Positions 1 to 9,032 of a stretch of 64,000 bases of DNA are shown piece after piece. This stretch comes from Pedobacter sp. BAL39. Its GTDB lineage: Bacteria > Bacteroidota > Bacteroidia > Sphingobacteriales > Sphingobacteriaceae. The stretch spans positions 147,748 through 211,747 of the forward strand of contig NZ_ABCM01000010.1 in NCBI RefSeq assembly GCF_000170795.1, read 5' to 3'. The notes beneath the pieces were generated by a model that did no database searches, had not been told where the DNA came from, and saw only the letters and a program-made list of their open reading frames with translations. How positions within the stretch are numbered: position 1 is the stretch's first letter; each line of letters begins with the position of its first letter. Both the position numbers and the translations under genes were made by a program.

Positions 1-33
1 CCATCGTCATCGATAGGGAAACTTATCGGCAAT

Positions 34-71
34 AAAAAAGCGCCCCGAAATGTAGCTTTCCGGGGCGCTTT
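34..71 (-). terminator. Rho-independent terminator
   Basis: A perfect 11-bp stem (AAAGCGCCCCG paired with CGGGGCGCTTT) around a 13-nt loop. On the minus strand it is followed by a run of T, so it closes the hydrolase gene that ends at 90. Confidence 0.9.
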
Positions 72-89
72 CAATTTGATTGGATCTGA

Positions 90-1406
90 CTAATTGCTAT
101 TGATCCATGTGACAAGGTCATTGACCAGTACAGCAGATACGTTTATCGGCACCTGATATTGGCTCATCGTACCTTTTTCATTCTGCGGACTCAACAGGTG
201 GTTCAGGTCAGGATACAATTTCATACTGGCATTTTTCTTTGTGCTCAATGCCGTATTCCAAATGTTAAAGTCCTGCTCAGACACCTGGAAATCCAATCCA
301 CCCTGGATGACGAGAATACGTTGCTTGCCCAGTTTCTTGGCATCTTCTACCTGGTTATAATTGTTTAGATCAACCCAATAGGCCGCTGGCAGTCCCAATA
401 CTACAGAATCTGCTTTCATCGTCCCTAAGGAGGTGATCCTCGCTGCATCAACCTTTTTCAAGGCTTCTGTCAGCTGTTTCGCCACAAGGCCTGTAGTATC
501 TTTTGCAAGGGAGGCGCCATATTTATTCTGATCAGCAATGATATCGGCAAGTTTTCTCGCCGGCGCCGCAGCCAGGATGATCCCATTAAGATCCGGGGCC
601 AGCAGAGCCAGCCTTGGGGCCAGCATTCCTCCAATGCTATGTCCGAAGACATAAATCTGTCCCTTGTCGATATTAGGAGTGGTACGGGCCAGTGCGATCG
701 CTGCCAGCGCATCATCCATCACTTCTTCCTTTACCGTAAAGGAGGTAGTAAACTCATTGGCATAAAGTACCGTCCGCTTTACATAACGAATGGAAGCGAT
801 ACCTTTTGATGCCAGACCACCCGCAATGTCTTTAAAAGGTTTGTTAGGCCCAACTGTTTCATCCATATCAGAAGGTCCCGAGCCGTGTACAAATACAACC
901 AGCGGGAAGTTCGAGCCATTTTTGGGAATGGTTAACAGTCCCACCAGATCGTGCCCTGGCGTCTTTACATGGACTTCTATCTGTTTGAATAAAGTGGTAT
1001 CTGCATAGCTGGGAATCTGATACTCGCTTTCTACGGCACGTTCACGGGGACGCAAGCCCACCAGTTTCTGGCCTTTATTGAAGATCAGGGTAAAACCCTG
1101 TGTTGCTTTTTCAAAATTGCCATCCGCTGCAACATAGTAATAATCGCCCTGTACAGAACTTTGAACAAGGTCCAGCGAAGTAAACTTACCAAGGTTGCTA
1201 GTTAGACTACCCCAAATCTCACCCAGTTTTTCTGGTGTGGTCTGTTTTTGAGCTACGGTATCAAAATAAGCCTGGGCTTCTTTGAATTTCTGCTCGTTCA
1301 TGAGGCTAAAGAATTCCTCAGAGCGACTAAACAGTGCGATAACGCCCTGGGCAAAGCCTGCTGTGGTCAATAGCATGGCAAAAAATAACAGTAATGCTTT
1401 TTTCAT
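90..1406 (-). CDS. Secreted alpha/beta hydrolase with N-terminal DUF3887-like domain
   Basis: A serine hydrolase of the alpha/beta fold, probably an exported esterase or peptidase-like enzyme. I start it at the ATG at 1406 (438 aa), because this puts a clean signal peptide (MKKALLLFFAMLLTTAGFAQ) at the N terminus; the frame stays open 16 codons further up. Residues about 25-120 resemble the DUF3887 domain that often precedes such hydrolases. The catalytic set is visible: nucleophile in GHSIGG (about Ser257), an acid in GGLD (about Asp372) and His403 in DLNH, with an oxyanion-type HGSGPSD motif near 174. It stands alone, ahead of a strong terminator. The substrate cannot be read from the sequence. 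Confidence 0.88.
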   Translation of the reverse strand: MKKALLLFFAMLLTTAGFAQGVIALFSRSEEFFSLMNEQKFKEAQAYFDTVAQKQTTPEKLGEIWGSLTSNLGKFTSLDLVQSSVQGDYYYVAADGNFEKATQGFTLIFNKGQKLVGLRPRERAVESEYQIPSYADTTLFKQIEVHVKTPGHDLVGLLTIPKNGSNFPLVVFVHGSGPSDMDETVGPNKPFKDIAGGLASKGIASIRYVKRTVLYANEFTTSFTVKEEVMDDALAAIALARTTPNIDKGQIYVFGHSIGGMLAPRLALLAPDLNGIILAAAPARKLADIIADQNKYGASLAKDTTGLVAKQLTEALKKVDAARITSLGTMKADSVVLGLPAAYWVDLNNYNQVEDAKKLGKQRILVIQGGLDFQVSEQDFNIWNTALSTKKNASMKLYPDLNHLLSPQNEKGTMSQYQVPINVSAVLVNDLVTWINSN

Positions 1407-1539
1407 TAAATGAAATGTTAGGTGTTTTTTAACGTCGAAAATCAAAGTTAACATAATTTGATTTTGTCGTACACAATCATTTACAATCCTGCCTAAAATT
1501 TTAGTTACTTTTCCTCAGCAAGGACATTTCCGCTGTGGC

Positions 1540-2610
1540 TCAGCTCCATGCTTTGTATAAAAAGTTCATCCAGTTCTTGTGAAAGATACACTCCAGGTCT
1601 TCCTCAGCATATCCTTTCTGGCGGAGCATGAGTACCAGTTTCTGCAGATCAGAGATGGTATCCAGATCAGCCGGCGACTGTTCCGTTCCGAAAGCACCAT
1701 CAAGGTCGGAGCCAATACCGATATGTCTCGCGTTTCCTGCCAGCTGGCAGATGTGGTCGATGTTCGCCACCACCTTGTCCAGTCCACAGTTCATGTTCTG
1801 AGGCGTAGAGACTCCCCTGACCCAATCCGGGACCAGCATCCATGCATCCAGTGCAGCACCAATTACGGCTCCACGACTAACAAGGGCAAGGATCTGCTCG
1901 TCGCTATACTGGCGGTTATGGTTGACCAGGCTGCGGCAATTGTTATGACTCGCCCACACCTTCCCTGAGAAATGGTCAAGTGCCTGCCAGAACGCATCGT
2001 CGCACAGATGCGTGGCGTCCAGAATGATGTTTAGCCGCTCCATCTCCCGCAGGAGGTCCAGTCCCTCTTGCCCCATCTTGCCGGTAGCATCCGTTCCATT
2101 GGCGTACCTTCCCGGCCCGTAATGCGCAGGACCAATGGCCCTGAGACCATAAGCATAAGCCCGCTCCAGGTAGGAAATGTCAACAATAGAATCTGCGCCC
2201 TCCAGACTTAAAATGTAACCGATAGGTTTACTTTCATTGGGCTGCCCATCATCCCATAACGCAAAGTGTTGTCTCAAACCTTCAGCATCCTTAATCTGCA
2301 CCATTTCTCCCGCGGCCTCCATAGCTTGATACCAGCTGAGTTGCCCCTGCGTCTGCGACCATGCCTGTTCTGGAGAGTGCCAGCCCGGGATGACGCTATC
2401 AGGTTTTACGAAGCGTGCAATTTGTGTAGCCACCACGATGCCGACATTCCCCTTCCTTAATTCAGGAAAAGAAACCGTCCCACGTTCCCGGTCGGGCTTA
2501 TCAGTCAGTCCTTTTTCCCTATCCCTAAGTTCTTTTACGGGCAGTCTAAGGTCCCTGTTCCATTCCATGGCATTCATGCTTAGGTCAAGATGAGCATCTA
2601 GTATAAACAT
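1540..2610 (-). CDS. Membrane dipeptidase, peptidase M19 family
   Basis: A zinc-dependent dipeptidase of the renal dipeptidase (M19) family, 356 aa. The ATG at 2610 is chosen because it gives MFILDAHLDLSMNA, which carries the family's metal-binding HxD close to the N terminus; the longer open frame upstream has no similarity to the family. Other family marks are the Glu in SLEGADS, the His in DATHLCDD, and WASHNNCRSL followed by NHNRQYSDEQ. There is no signal peptide, so the enzyme should be cytoplasmic despite the family name. It is the last gene of the RidA operon, 35 nt after the PLP enzyme. Some M19 members act on substrates with D-residues; its role beside sugar-acid genes is unclear. 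Confidence 0.88.
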   Translation of the reverse strand: MFILDAHLDLSMNAMEWNRDLRLPVKELRDREKGLTDKPDRERGTVSFPELRKGNVGIVVATQIARFVKPDSVIPGWHSPEQAWSQTQGQLSWYQAMEAAGEMVQIKDAEGLRQHFALWDDGQPNESKPIGYILSLEGADSIVDISYLERAYAYGLRAIGPAHYGPGRYANGTDATGKMGQEGLDLLREMERLNIILDATHLCDDAFWQALDHFSGKVWASHNNCRSLVNHNRQYSDEQILALVSRGAVIGAALDAWMLVPDWVRGVSTPQNMNCGLDKVVANIDHICQLAGNARHIGIGSDLDGAFGTEQSPADLDTISDLQKLVLMLRQKGYAEEDLECIFHKNWMNFLYKAWS

Positions 2611-2645
2611 ATATCGGCGATTAAGTTGTGAATAACAATTTCGGG

Positions 2646-3761
2646 TCAGACGGTAACCTTCTTTCCACGGGCAGCAACCTGCCAGGTGCCGGTAATGTGC
2701 CGGTCGTTGACGACGTATACCTGATCGTAAAGTGCAACAGAAGGACATACATGGAATGGAATGCCATAGATCAGGTCCCCCACTTCGTAGCGTACCGGTC
2801 CTTTACATTTCATCACCAGGTGTTCTTCAGAATGTCCTACAGCCGACAAATCATTGTTCCAGTAGCAGATCATCCTTTTCTCCAGAGGCTGCTCCGAGGA
2901 GACGGACTTGTAACCCAGATCCAGGCAGATCGTATCCGCTGTAGGTTTAGAAATCACCGTCATTGCCAGCACAGCGGCAAATTTGAAAGGTAGTTCAGGC
3001 AGGGAGACAGCATAATTGATGTCCCAGAAAACAAACGTCCCCGGACTGCATTCTACTGTCGTTTCGGCGGCATAAAATGAAAAAGTATTCGATCCCCCGG
3101 CAACAATTATGGGACTTGGCCATCCTTGTCTTTCAATTAAAGCAACATCTTTCAGGATAAAATCCAGTGCCTCCTTTGCCGGTTTGACCCGCTCCAGCGC
3201 ATCCGTATTCTGCAGGTGTCCATCGTAAATGTGCAGCCCAACAGGCACCAGTCCTGGAATTGCAGCAATAGCACGGTAGAAATCAGGCAGGTCAGCACGG
3301 TAAGGATAACCAGTACGGTTCATACCCGTGTTCAGGTCGATATACACGGTCAGGGTTTTCCCGCACTGTATCGCCTGTTCGCCAATATGTTCTGCGGACG
3401 CAAGATGATCCACCAGGCAGGAGAAATGGGTTTCAGGAAATTTCTCGATCAGCGCCAGCAGGCGGCCCACCTTGGCTCCAACAGGCTGATAGGCCAGCAG
3501 TACATCGGTAATTCCCGTAGCTGCCGCAAGCTCGGCCTCCGCGATGGTGGCGCATTTGATCTTAGCAATACCACGATCCAGAAACAGCCGCAGGACTTCA
3601 GCCATTTTATGGGTTTTGATGTGCGGCCGGAACCGGGACAAATCATACTGTACCATTTCCAGCGCAAGTCCGATGTTCTCCCTGATGCGTTCAGGAAAGA
3701 CCGCCAAAAATGGAGTATCAAAGGAAGATACATTTGCGATCAACTGCCAGTTCTGCTCCAT
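2646..3761 (-). CDS. D-threonine aldolase-family PLP enzyme (possible D-glucosaminate dehydratase)
   Basis: A fold-III PLP enzyme of the D-threonine aldolase / D-serine dehydratase family, 371 aa. The PLP lysine lies in RPHIKTHK (Lys49). The C-terminal metal-binding His-x-Cys pair of this family is present in IPFHVCPSV. The family splits or dehydrates D-configured beta-hydroxy amino acids and includes enzymes reported to act on D-glucosaminate. It starts 2 nt after the KDPG aldolase stop, so it is translationally coupled. With a KDG-type kinase, a KDPG aldolase, RidA and a gluconate-type permease in one unit, I infer that it eliminates ammonia from an amino-sugar acid to give 2-keto-3-deoxygluconate. 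A simple D-threonine aldolase remains possible. Confidence 0.85.
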   Translation of the reverse strand: MEQNWQLIANVSSFDTPFLAVFPERIRENIGLALEMVQYDLSRFRPHIKTHKMAEVLRLFLDRGIAKIKCATIAEAELAAATGITDVLLAYQPVGAKVGRLLALIEKFPETHFSCLVDHLASAEHIGEQAIQCGKTLTVYIDLNTGMNRTGYPYRADLPDFYRAIAAIPGLVPVGLHIYDGHLQNTDALERVKPAKEALDFILKDVALIERQGWPSPIIVAGGSNTFSFYAAETTVECSPGTFVFWDINYAVSLPELPFKFAAVLAMTVISKPTADTICLDLGYKSVSSEQPLEKRMICYWNNDLSAVGHSEEHLVMKCKGPVRYEVGDLIYGIPFHVCPSVALYDQVYVVNDRHITGTWQVAARGKKVTV

Positions 3762-3763
3762 AG

Positions 3764-4417
3764 TTATTTCAGCTGTTCCAGGATGTTGAGCAGATCGTCA
3801 AAACGTGCCTTCACGCTAGCTACAGTGGCCGTCTTCAACAGCTCCGCAGAAAAAAGATTTGAGCCGATGCCCACACAAACCACACCTGCATCAAACCAGC
3901 TCTTCAAGTTTTCTGCCTCTGTAGTAACCCCACCACTTGGCATCAGCTTCAAAGTCGGAAAGGGAGAAGAAATGGCCTTAATGAATCCTGGGCCGCCAAG
4001 GTAATCCGCAGGAAATAACTTCACGATTCCAGCACCCAGTTTGGTGGCATACACAGCTTCATTTAACGTTGATGCCCCTGGGATCCAGAATACATCATGC
4101 TCTTTACAATATTTCCCCACTTCTTCTTCGATATGAGGAGAGACAATATAATCAGCACCCAGTTCATGATACAGCTTTGCATGTGCAGCATTCAGTACCG
4201 AGCCTACACCAATCAGCAGGTCATAACCTTTTGCTTTGACTTGTTTGAGAATAGCCTCCAATACCTCAGGAGCATCAGCAGACCGCGCCGCATATTCCAG
4301 CGTTTTTATCCCCGCCAGATGAGCAGCCTCAACAATAATTTCGGCAGTAGGAATATCTATTTTAGTGATTAAAGGTAGTATACGCTGAGTAGCTAATGTC
4401 TCAAAGACGTTTTTCAT
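3764..4417 (-). CDS. Bifunctional KHG/KDPG aldolase
   Basis: A class I aldolase of the Eda family, 217 aa, near the normal length. It splits 2-keto-3-deoxy-6-phosphogluconate into pyruvate and glyceraldehyde-3-phosphate, and members also act on 4-hydroxy-2-oxoglutarate. The Schiff-base lysine is in GIVKLFPADYLGG, and the family's catalytic Glu is in TLEYAARS; GVGSVLNAA and MPSGGVTTE are further conserved stretches. The gene starts 4 nt after the sugar kinase stop, so kinase and aldolase form the lower half of an Entner-Doudoroff-like path. Confidence 0.92.
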   Translation of the reverse strand: MKNVFETLATQRILPLITKIDIPTAEIIVEAAHLAGIKTLEYAARSADAPEVLEAILKQVKAKGYDLLIGVGSVLNAAHAKLYHELGADYIVSPHIEEEVGKYCKEHDVFWIPGASTLNEAVYATKLGAGIVKLFPADYLGGPGFIKAISSPFPTLKLMPSGGVTTEAENLKSWFDAGVVCVGIGSNLFSAELLKTATVASVKARFDDLLNILEQLK

Positions 4418-4421
4418 ATGA

Positions 4422-5441
4422 TTATCTGTTTATTTTACTATTTGCACCGTTATTGATAAAATGGATGACTTCCTCTTCCCTGATCAATGCCCAGTCTCCA
4501 TGAATACTTTGTTTCAATATGCCGCAGGCTGCTGCCCAGTCGACAATTTCCTGAGGGTGCAGCCCTTTTGCCATTGCCGCCAGCATTCCACCCGTAAAAG
4601 CATCACCGCTGCCCACCTGGTCAGTGATGTAAGGCACCTCATGGACGGCAGAGTAGAAAAAGTCCCCTTCGTGGGCCAGCGCTGCAGAGTATTCATGTGT
4701 CAGTCCTTTTACTTTCCTAAAGCTCATGCCCAATGTTTTGAGGCCCGGCATTTTTAGCAGCAATTGCTGATAACAATCCTGGAAACGCGCTTCGAAAGAA
4801 AGCCCCTCATCAGTTTCAATGCCGAAATATACTTTCACAGCATCAAGATCGGCGACAGCGATATCGCTGTATGCCAGCAGTGGAGGCATAATTTCCGCAG
4901 GCTGTTTTCCGTACTTCCACAGCGTTTTCCTGTAGTTGAAGTCCGAGCATATTTTAAGTCCCTGTAAACGCGCTGCTTCAATGGCCTCCAGACATGCTTC
5001 CGCCGCGCTTTGTGAGAGTGCGGCAGCCACTCCGCTCCAATGAAAAACACTTCCTCCCTTCAATGCCTTTTCCCAGGAGATCATTCCTTTTTTAAGACTT
5101 GCAAAAGAAGAATGAGCACGGTCGTAAATCACTTGGCTGGACCGGACATGGTTTCCATGTTCGATAAAGTAAAGCGCCATTCTTTCACCACCTTTGATGA
5201 TCTCAGACGCATCAACTCCGTATTTTCGCAGTTCCTGCAGGGCAAGCAGCGCAAGGTCATTTTCAGGAATACGGCTCAGGTAACGTGCAGGCACGCCCAA
5301 CTGCGACAATAACACACTTACGTTCGCCTCTGCGCCTGCAATATTAATCTCCAGACTTTTAGACTGTATAAACCGCAGCCCTGAAGGTGGATTCATGCGC
5401 AGCATCAGCTCGCCAAAACAAATGATCAGGAATGTATCCAT
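4422..5441 (-). CDS. PfkB-family sugar kinase, likely 2-keto-3-deoxygluconate kinase
   Basis: A ribokinase/PfkB-fold kinase of 339 aa. The C-terminal anion-hole and catalytic-base motif DQVGSGDAFTGG is intact, and the N terminus FGELMLRMNPP is typical of KdgK-type members. The start ATG overlaps the RidA stop codon by one base (TAATG), so translation is coupled. The KDPG aldolase follows directly, which points to 2-keto-3-deoxygluconate as substrate and ATP as donor. The alternative is another hexonate or ketose kinase. Confidence 0.88.
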   Translation of the reverse strand: MDTFLIICFGELMLRMNPPSGLRFIQSKSLEINIAGAEANVSVLLSQLGVPARYLSRIPENDLALLALQELRKYGVDASEIIKGGERMALYFIEHGNHVRSSQVIYDRAHSSFASLKKGMISWEKALKGGSVFHWSGVAAALSQSAAEACLEAIEAARLQGLKICSDFNYRKTLWKYGKQPAEIMPPLLAYSDIAVADLDAVKVYFGIETDEGLSFEARFQDCYQQLLLKMPGLKTLGMSFRKVKGLTHEYSAALAHEGDFFYSAVHEVPYITDQVGSGDAFTGGMLAAMAKGLHPQEIVDWAAACGILKQSIHGDWALIREEEVIHFINNGANSKINR

Positions 5442-5914
5442 TATATGTGTAATTCAAAAACAGCTTCAACCTCTACAGGTATGTTATCGGGAAGGGAGCC
5501 CATACCGACAGCACTGCGTACGCCGATGCCATTTTCATGGCCCCAGACCGCTTCAAACAGCTCACTGCAGCCATTGATGATGTAAGGATGTCGTAAAAAC
5601 CGCTCGTTACAGTTTACCATCCCCAATACTTTAATCACCCGCTTTACAGCATTCAGGCTTCCGAAGTTGGTCACAATGGTAGACAGCATTGTTAGTCCCA
5701 CCTGTTTTGCAGCAAGCTTACCTTGCTCCATATCCATATCATCGCCAATGCGCCCGATAATGAGCGACTTATCCGGCCGCACAGGACCATGTCCCGATAA
5801 ATATAAATATTTACCATCTACAAGAAATGGTTTATATATCCCTAATGGCTCCGGTGCCGGCGGTAATGTCAACCCCAACTGATCAAATATTTCCTGTGGT
5901 GATAACTCCTTCAT
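5441..5914 (-). CDS. RidA-family (YjgF/YER057c/UK114) enamine/imine deaminase
   Basis: A 157-aa member of the RidA family, longer than the usual 125-130 aa because of an extended N terminus. The arginine that in RidA binds the substrate carboxylate appears to be kept in GVRSAVGMGSLP, followed by the typical IPVEVEAVFEL strand. RidA proteins hydrolyse reactive enamines released by PLP-dependent dehydratases. It is the first gene of a minus-strand operon that contains such a PLP enzyme, so I infer that it clears the enamine intermediate of that enzyme. Its promoter lies in the palindromic region 5957-6048. Confidence 0.88.
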   Translation of the reverse strand: MKELSPQEIFDQLGLTLPPAPEPLGIYKPFLVDGKYLYLSGHGPVRPDKSLIIGRIGDDMDMEQGKLAAKQVGLTMLSTIVTNFGSLNAVKRVIKVLGMVNCNERFLRHPYIINGCSELFEAVWGHENGIGVRSAVGMGSLPDNIPVEVEAVFELHI

Positions 5915-5956
5915 GCAATTATATTTTTGACTTTAACTAAATTAGACATTGTTTTC

Positions 5957-6048
5957 CAAATATATCATTGTTTACGATTATCTGCATATTTTTTGCATAA
6001 ATAAATTGCAAAAAATATGCAATTTATAAACAAACAATGATATATTTG
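5957..6048. promoter_or_regulatory. Nested inverted-repeat operator and divergent promoters (ridA operon / GntP gene)
   Basis: The 183-bp gap between the divergent genes contains two nested perfect inverted repeats with almost the same centre (6002). The outer arms are 17 bp, 5957-5973 and 6032-6048. The inner arms are 15 bp (TGCATATTTTTTGCA), 5983-5997 and 6007-6021. Each outer arm contains TATATTTG in the outward direction, matching the Bacteroidota -7 consensus TAnnTTTG, so both promoters are mirrored. No good -33 TTG sits at the right distance, which suggests activator dependence. The regulator is not encoded next to it. Confidence 0.75.
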
Positions 6049-6097
6049 ATTGTAACGGAACCACACCGCACCTAACCAACCAAAAACCACCGACGAT

Positions 6098-7414
6098 ATG
6101 ACCATCCTCATTGTATTATCATCCATCATTCTCCTTGTTTTACTGATTACCTGGGGCAAAGTGAATCCCTTTGTTGCGTTTTTGATTACTGCCATCGCCG
6201 CTGGAGTATGTCTGGGCATCCCTTTAGGTGAAATCACCAAGTCCGTTCAAAAGGGAATGGGTGATATCCTGGGATCATTGGTGTCTATCATTGTCTTTGG
6301 CGCCATGCTTGGGAAGCTGGTCGCCGAGAGCGGTGCCGCGCAAAAAATTGCCATGGTGATGATGAAGTTATTCGGCCAGAAGAACATCCAATGGGGAATG
6401 GTGCTCACCGGATTTATCGTCGGCATCCCCCTGTTTTACAACGTTGGTTTTGTGCTGATGATTCCTCTGATTTTTTCTGTCGTTTATAAGTATAAGCTAC
6501 CTGCCATCTATATTGGTCTGCCCATGCTGTCTGCACTATCGGTGACCCATGGCTTCCTTCCCCCCCATCCATCGCCGGCAGCATTGGTACTACAGTTCAA
6601 CGCCAATATGGGCCTGACCATGATTTATGGAATTTCCCTAGCCATACCGGCCATCATGATTGCCGGACCATTGTATACCAAAACGCTGAAGCAGATTGTA
6701 TCTGTACCACTCCAATCCTTTCAATCCGCTGACTTGCCGGAAGAAAATTTACCAGGCACCCTGAACAGCCTTTTGTCGGCATTATTGCCTGTAATCCTAC
6801 TCAGTATCACTGCAATCTACCCATATGTATTCCCGGCTACATCCGCCGGTGCTGCGGCAGTCTCTGCGTTCATTGCCGAGCCCACGATTGTCATGCTCAT
6901 CACCTTGCTGGTAACTACATACACCCTGGGCATTAAAATGGGTAAAAGTATGGTTTCTATCATGAACATCTACGGCTCAGCAGTAAAAGATGTAGCCATG
7001 ATCCTGTTGATCATTGCAGGCTCCGGGGCATTGAAACAAGTGCTTTCAGACAGTGGCGTGAGCGGCGACATTGCCAGCGCACTGCAGGGGCTGAATTATG
7101 AACCCTTATTTTTGGGATGGCTGATTGCCGCCATCATCCGCGTTTGTGTTGGCTCGGCAACGGTGGCAGGATTAACAGCAGCTGGCATCATTGCGCCAGT
7201 AATGATGCAAGCCCACACCAACCCTAACCTGATGGTCTTATCAATTGGAGCGGGCAGTCTGATGTTTTCTCATGTCAATGACCCAGGCTTCTGGATGTTC
7301 AAAGAGTACTTCAACATCAGCGTAAAAGAAACCATCCTCTCCTGGTCGATGATGGAAACCCTGGTAGCAGTTGTTGGATTACTGGGCGTATTGTTACTGA
7401 ATATGGTTATCTAG
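6098..7414 (+). CDS. GntP-family gluconate/sugar-acid:H+ symporter
   Basis: A polytopic inner-membrane permease of 438 aa, the usual size for GntP transporters, with hydrophobic segments along its whole length. Family-like stretches include GIPLFYNVGFVLMIPL, HGFLPPHPSPAA and the C-terminal GAGSLMFSHVNDPGFWMFKE. Members import gluconate, idonate, D-serine and related hydroxy or amino acids with protons. It is transcribed away from the RidA-KdgK-Eda-PLP-enzyme operon across a shared palindromic promoter region, so it probably brings in that operon's substrate. Confidence 0.92.
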   Translation: MTILIVLSSIILLVLLITWGKVNPFVAFLITAIAAGVCLGIPLGEITKSVQKGMGDILGSLVSIIVFGAMLGKLVAESGAAQKIAMVMMKLFGQKNIQWGMVLTGFIVGIPLFYNVGFVLMIPLIFSVVYKYKLPAIYIGLPMLSALSVTHGFLPPHPSPAALVLQFNANMGLTMIYGISLAIPAIMIAGPLYTKTLKQIVSVPLQSFQSADLPEENLPGTLNSLLSALLPVILLSITAIYPYVFPATSAGAAAVSAFIAEPTIVMLITLLVTTYTLGIKMGKSMVSIMNIYGSAVKDVAMILLIIAGSGALKQVLSDSGVSGDIASALQGLNYEPLFLGWLIAAIIRVCVGSATVAGLTAAGIIAPVMMQAHTNPNLMVLSIGAGSLMFSHVNDPGFWMFKEYFNISVKETILSWSMMETLVAVVGLLGVLLLNMVI

Positions 7415-7573
7415 TTGCGCTGAAGCTATTCCCTACTGTCCAACAGCAATAATTTGAACGTGTATTATGCGCTGTAGCCCTGTAAAAGTAATGTGCATCA
7501 TCATGATTATAAAGTTAACCAGGCTGTTAAATTCCGGAATTTTAACTATCTTGTTGACACCAAATTATAAACT

Positions 7574-7828
7574 ATGACAACGAAGACCACCAATATGCAG
7601 ATACAGGTTTTTGACGGGGATTTCTGGAAAGGATCATTGATCAGGGAATTACTTCAGGATCACAACATCTATGCAGCTATGACTGATGAACACATGAGCA
7701 GCATTGACCCCGCAATATTAGGCACACAGCTTGTCAACCAGGTAGCCCTTGTGGTGTCGCAGGAAAATTATGAACAGGCCAGAAGTCTAATTGAAGAATT
7801 CAACAACGCGGCCCCTGAAGCCTCATAA
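7574..7828 (+). CDS. DUF2007 domain protein
   Basis: A small 84-aa soluble protein matching the DUF2007 pattern: an N-terminal strand (IQVFDGDFWKGSLIRELLQ), a central VNQVALVVSQENYEQA stretch and a C-terminal helix. The fold is ferredoxin-like and the family is often labelled a putative signal-transducing protein, but no function is established. It lies 49 nt before the lycopene cyclase gene and may be co-transcribed. Confidence 0.75.
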   Translation: MTTKTTNMQIQVFDGDFWKGSLIRELLQDHNIYAAMTDEHMSSIDPAILGTQLVNQVALVVSQENYEQARSLIEEFNNAAPEAS

Positions 7829-7877
7829 GATCTTTTATTTTTGTTTAGCTTTGGTGGTTTAGATTGTTATCTACTCC

Positions 7878-9032
7878 ATGGCTACCAACACATACGACAT
7901 CATTATTTCCGGATCCGGGATTGCCGGCCTGAGCCTGCTTTACAGGGCAATGAAAGCAGACCTCTGGGTTGGGAAACGTATTGTGGTAGTCGACAACAAC
8001 CTCAAACAACAAAACGACAAGACCATCTCCTTCTGGAAGAAAAAAGCGACAGCTTTTGACCATATTATCCATTCCAGCTGGACCGACATTTCGTTTTACA
8101 GCAATCCAGGAGAAAAAATAAAACTGGATGCCGGGCCATACACTTACCATAGCATCCGCAGCATCGATTTCTACCATGAATGCCTGACCTATTTAAAGCA
8201 GTTCCCTAACATTACCTTTCTTCAGGCCGTCATCAGATCGGTCAGCAGTGATGGAGCGCAATGCATCATGGAAACAGATAAAGTCCGGTTGACATCACGG
8301 TACCTGTTTAATTCCATATACACAACTCCGGAATTAAGAGCTGGCGACCAATATTTCCTGCAACATTTTAAAGGGCTGAAAATAAAAATCGATAAACCTA
8401 TTATTCCTGTCAATGAGGCTTACCTGATGGACTATCGCACCTCCCAGGAGCACGGCACGACTTTCTTCTACACCTTACCGCTTGCAGAAAACGAACTTTT
8501 TGTAGAGTATACCATATTTTCCAAGACACTGCTCCAACCCCATCAGTATGATGAAAAGATAAGCAGGTACCTTCACGAAGTATTGAACATCGATGCTTAT
8601 GAAATACTGGAAGAAGAATTTGGCGTGATCCCCATGACCAATCACCAGTTTGTAAGGAAGAATGGAAATGTGATGAACATTGGCAGCATCGGCGGTGATA
8701 CCCGCGCATCTACAGGTTATACCTTTATGAATGTCCAGAAAGTGATCGATCAGATATTACGAACCTACAAAACCAAAGGCCACCCCTTTTTTGCAGACGA
8801 ACCAATAGGGATTAAAGAAAGTTTATACGATTCAACGCTACTGAATGTGCTCGACAGCAAAAGTTACGAGGGGCATCAACTGTTCACAGACCTTTTCCAG
8901 GGAACGAAGGCTAAATATGTATTTGCGTTTCTCGATGCAGAATCGAATATCCTGAATGACTTTCGCATCATGAAAAGCCTGAGGACCTTTCCTTTCCTCA
9001 AAGCTTTTCTGAAATCGCTGGCCAGGAGATAA
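7878..9032 (+). CDS. crtY: Lycopene beta-cyclase (FAD-dependent)
   Basis: A 384-aa flavoprotein of the CrtY type that would cyclise the ends of lycopene to give beta-carotene. The N terminus carries the dinucleotide-binding GSGIAG (residues about 11-16) and a following acidic strand end (VVVDNN). The central part has DYRTSQEHGTTFFYTLP, and the C-terminal half has GGDTRASTGYTFMNVQ, which fits the substrate-loop region of lycopene cyclases. No other carotenoid gene is in the window, so the rest of the pathway must be elsewhere. Confidence 0.88.
   Translation: MATNTYDIIISGSGIAGLSLLYRAMKADLWVGKRIVVVDNNLKQQNDKTISFWKKKATAFDHIIHSSWTDISFYSNPGEKIKLDAGPYTYHSIRSIDFYHECLTYLKQFPNITFLQAVIRSVSSDGAQCIMETDKVRLTSRYLFNSIYTTPELRAGDQYFLQHFKGLKIKIDKPIIPVNEAYLMDYRTSQEHGTTFFYTLPLAENELFVEYTIFSKTLLQPHQYDEKISRYLHEVLNIDAYEILEEEFGVIPMTNHQFVRKNGNVMNIGSIGGDTRASTGYTFMNVQKVIDQILRTYKTKGHPFFADEPIGIKESLYDSTLLNVLDSKSYEGHQLFTDLFQGTKAKYVFAFLDAESNILNDFRIMKSLRTFPFLKAFLKSLARR

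Noticed and set aside
3216..4004. Open frame of 262 codons on the plus strand
   Set aside because: It overlaps the PLP enzyme and KDPG aldolase genes on the other strand, and both of those are well supported.
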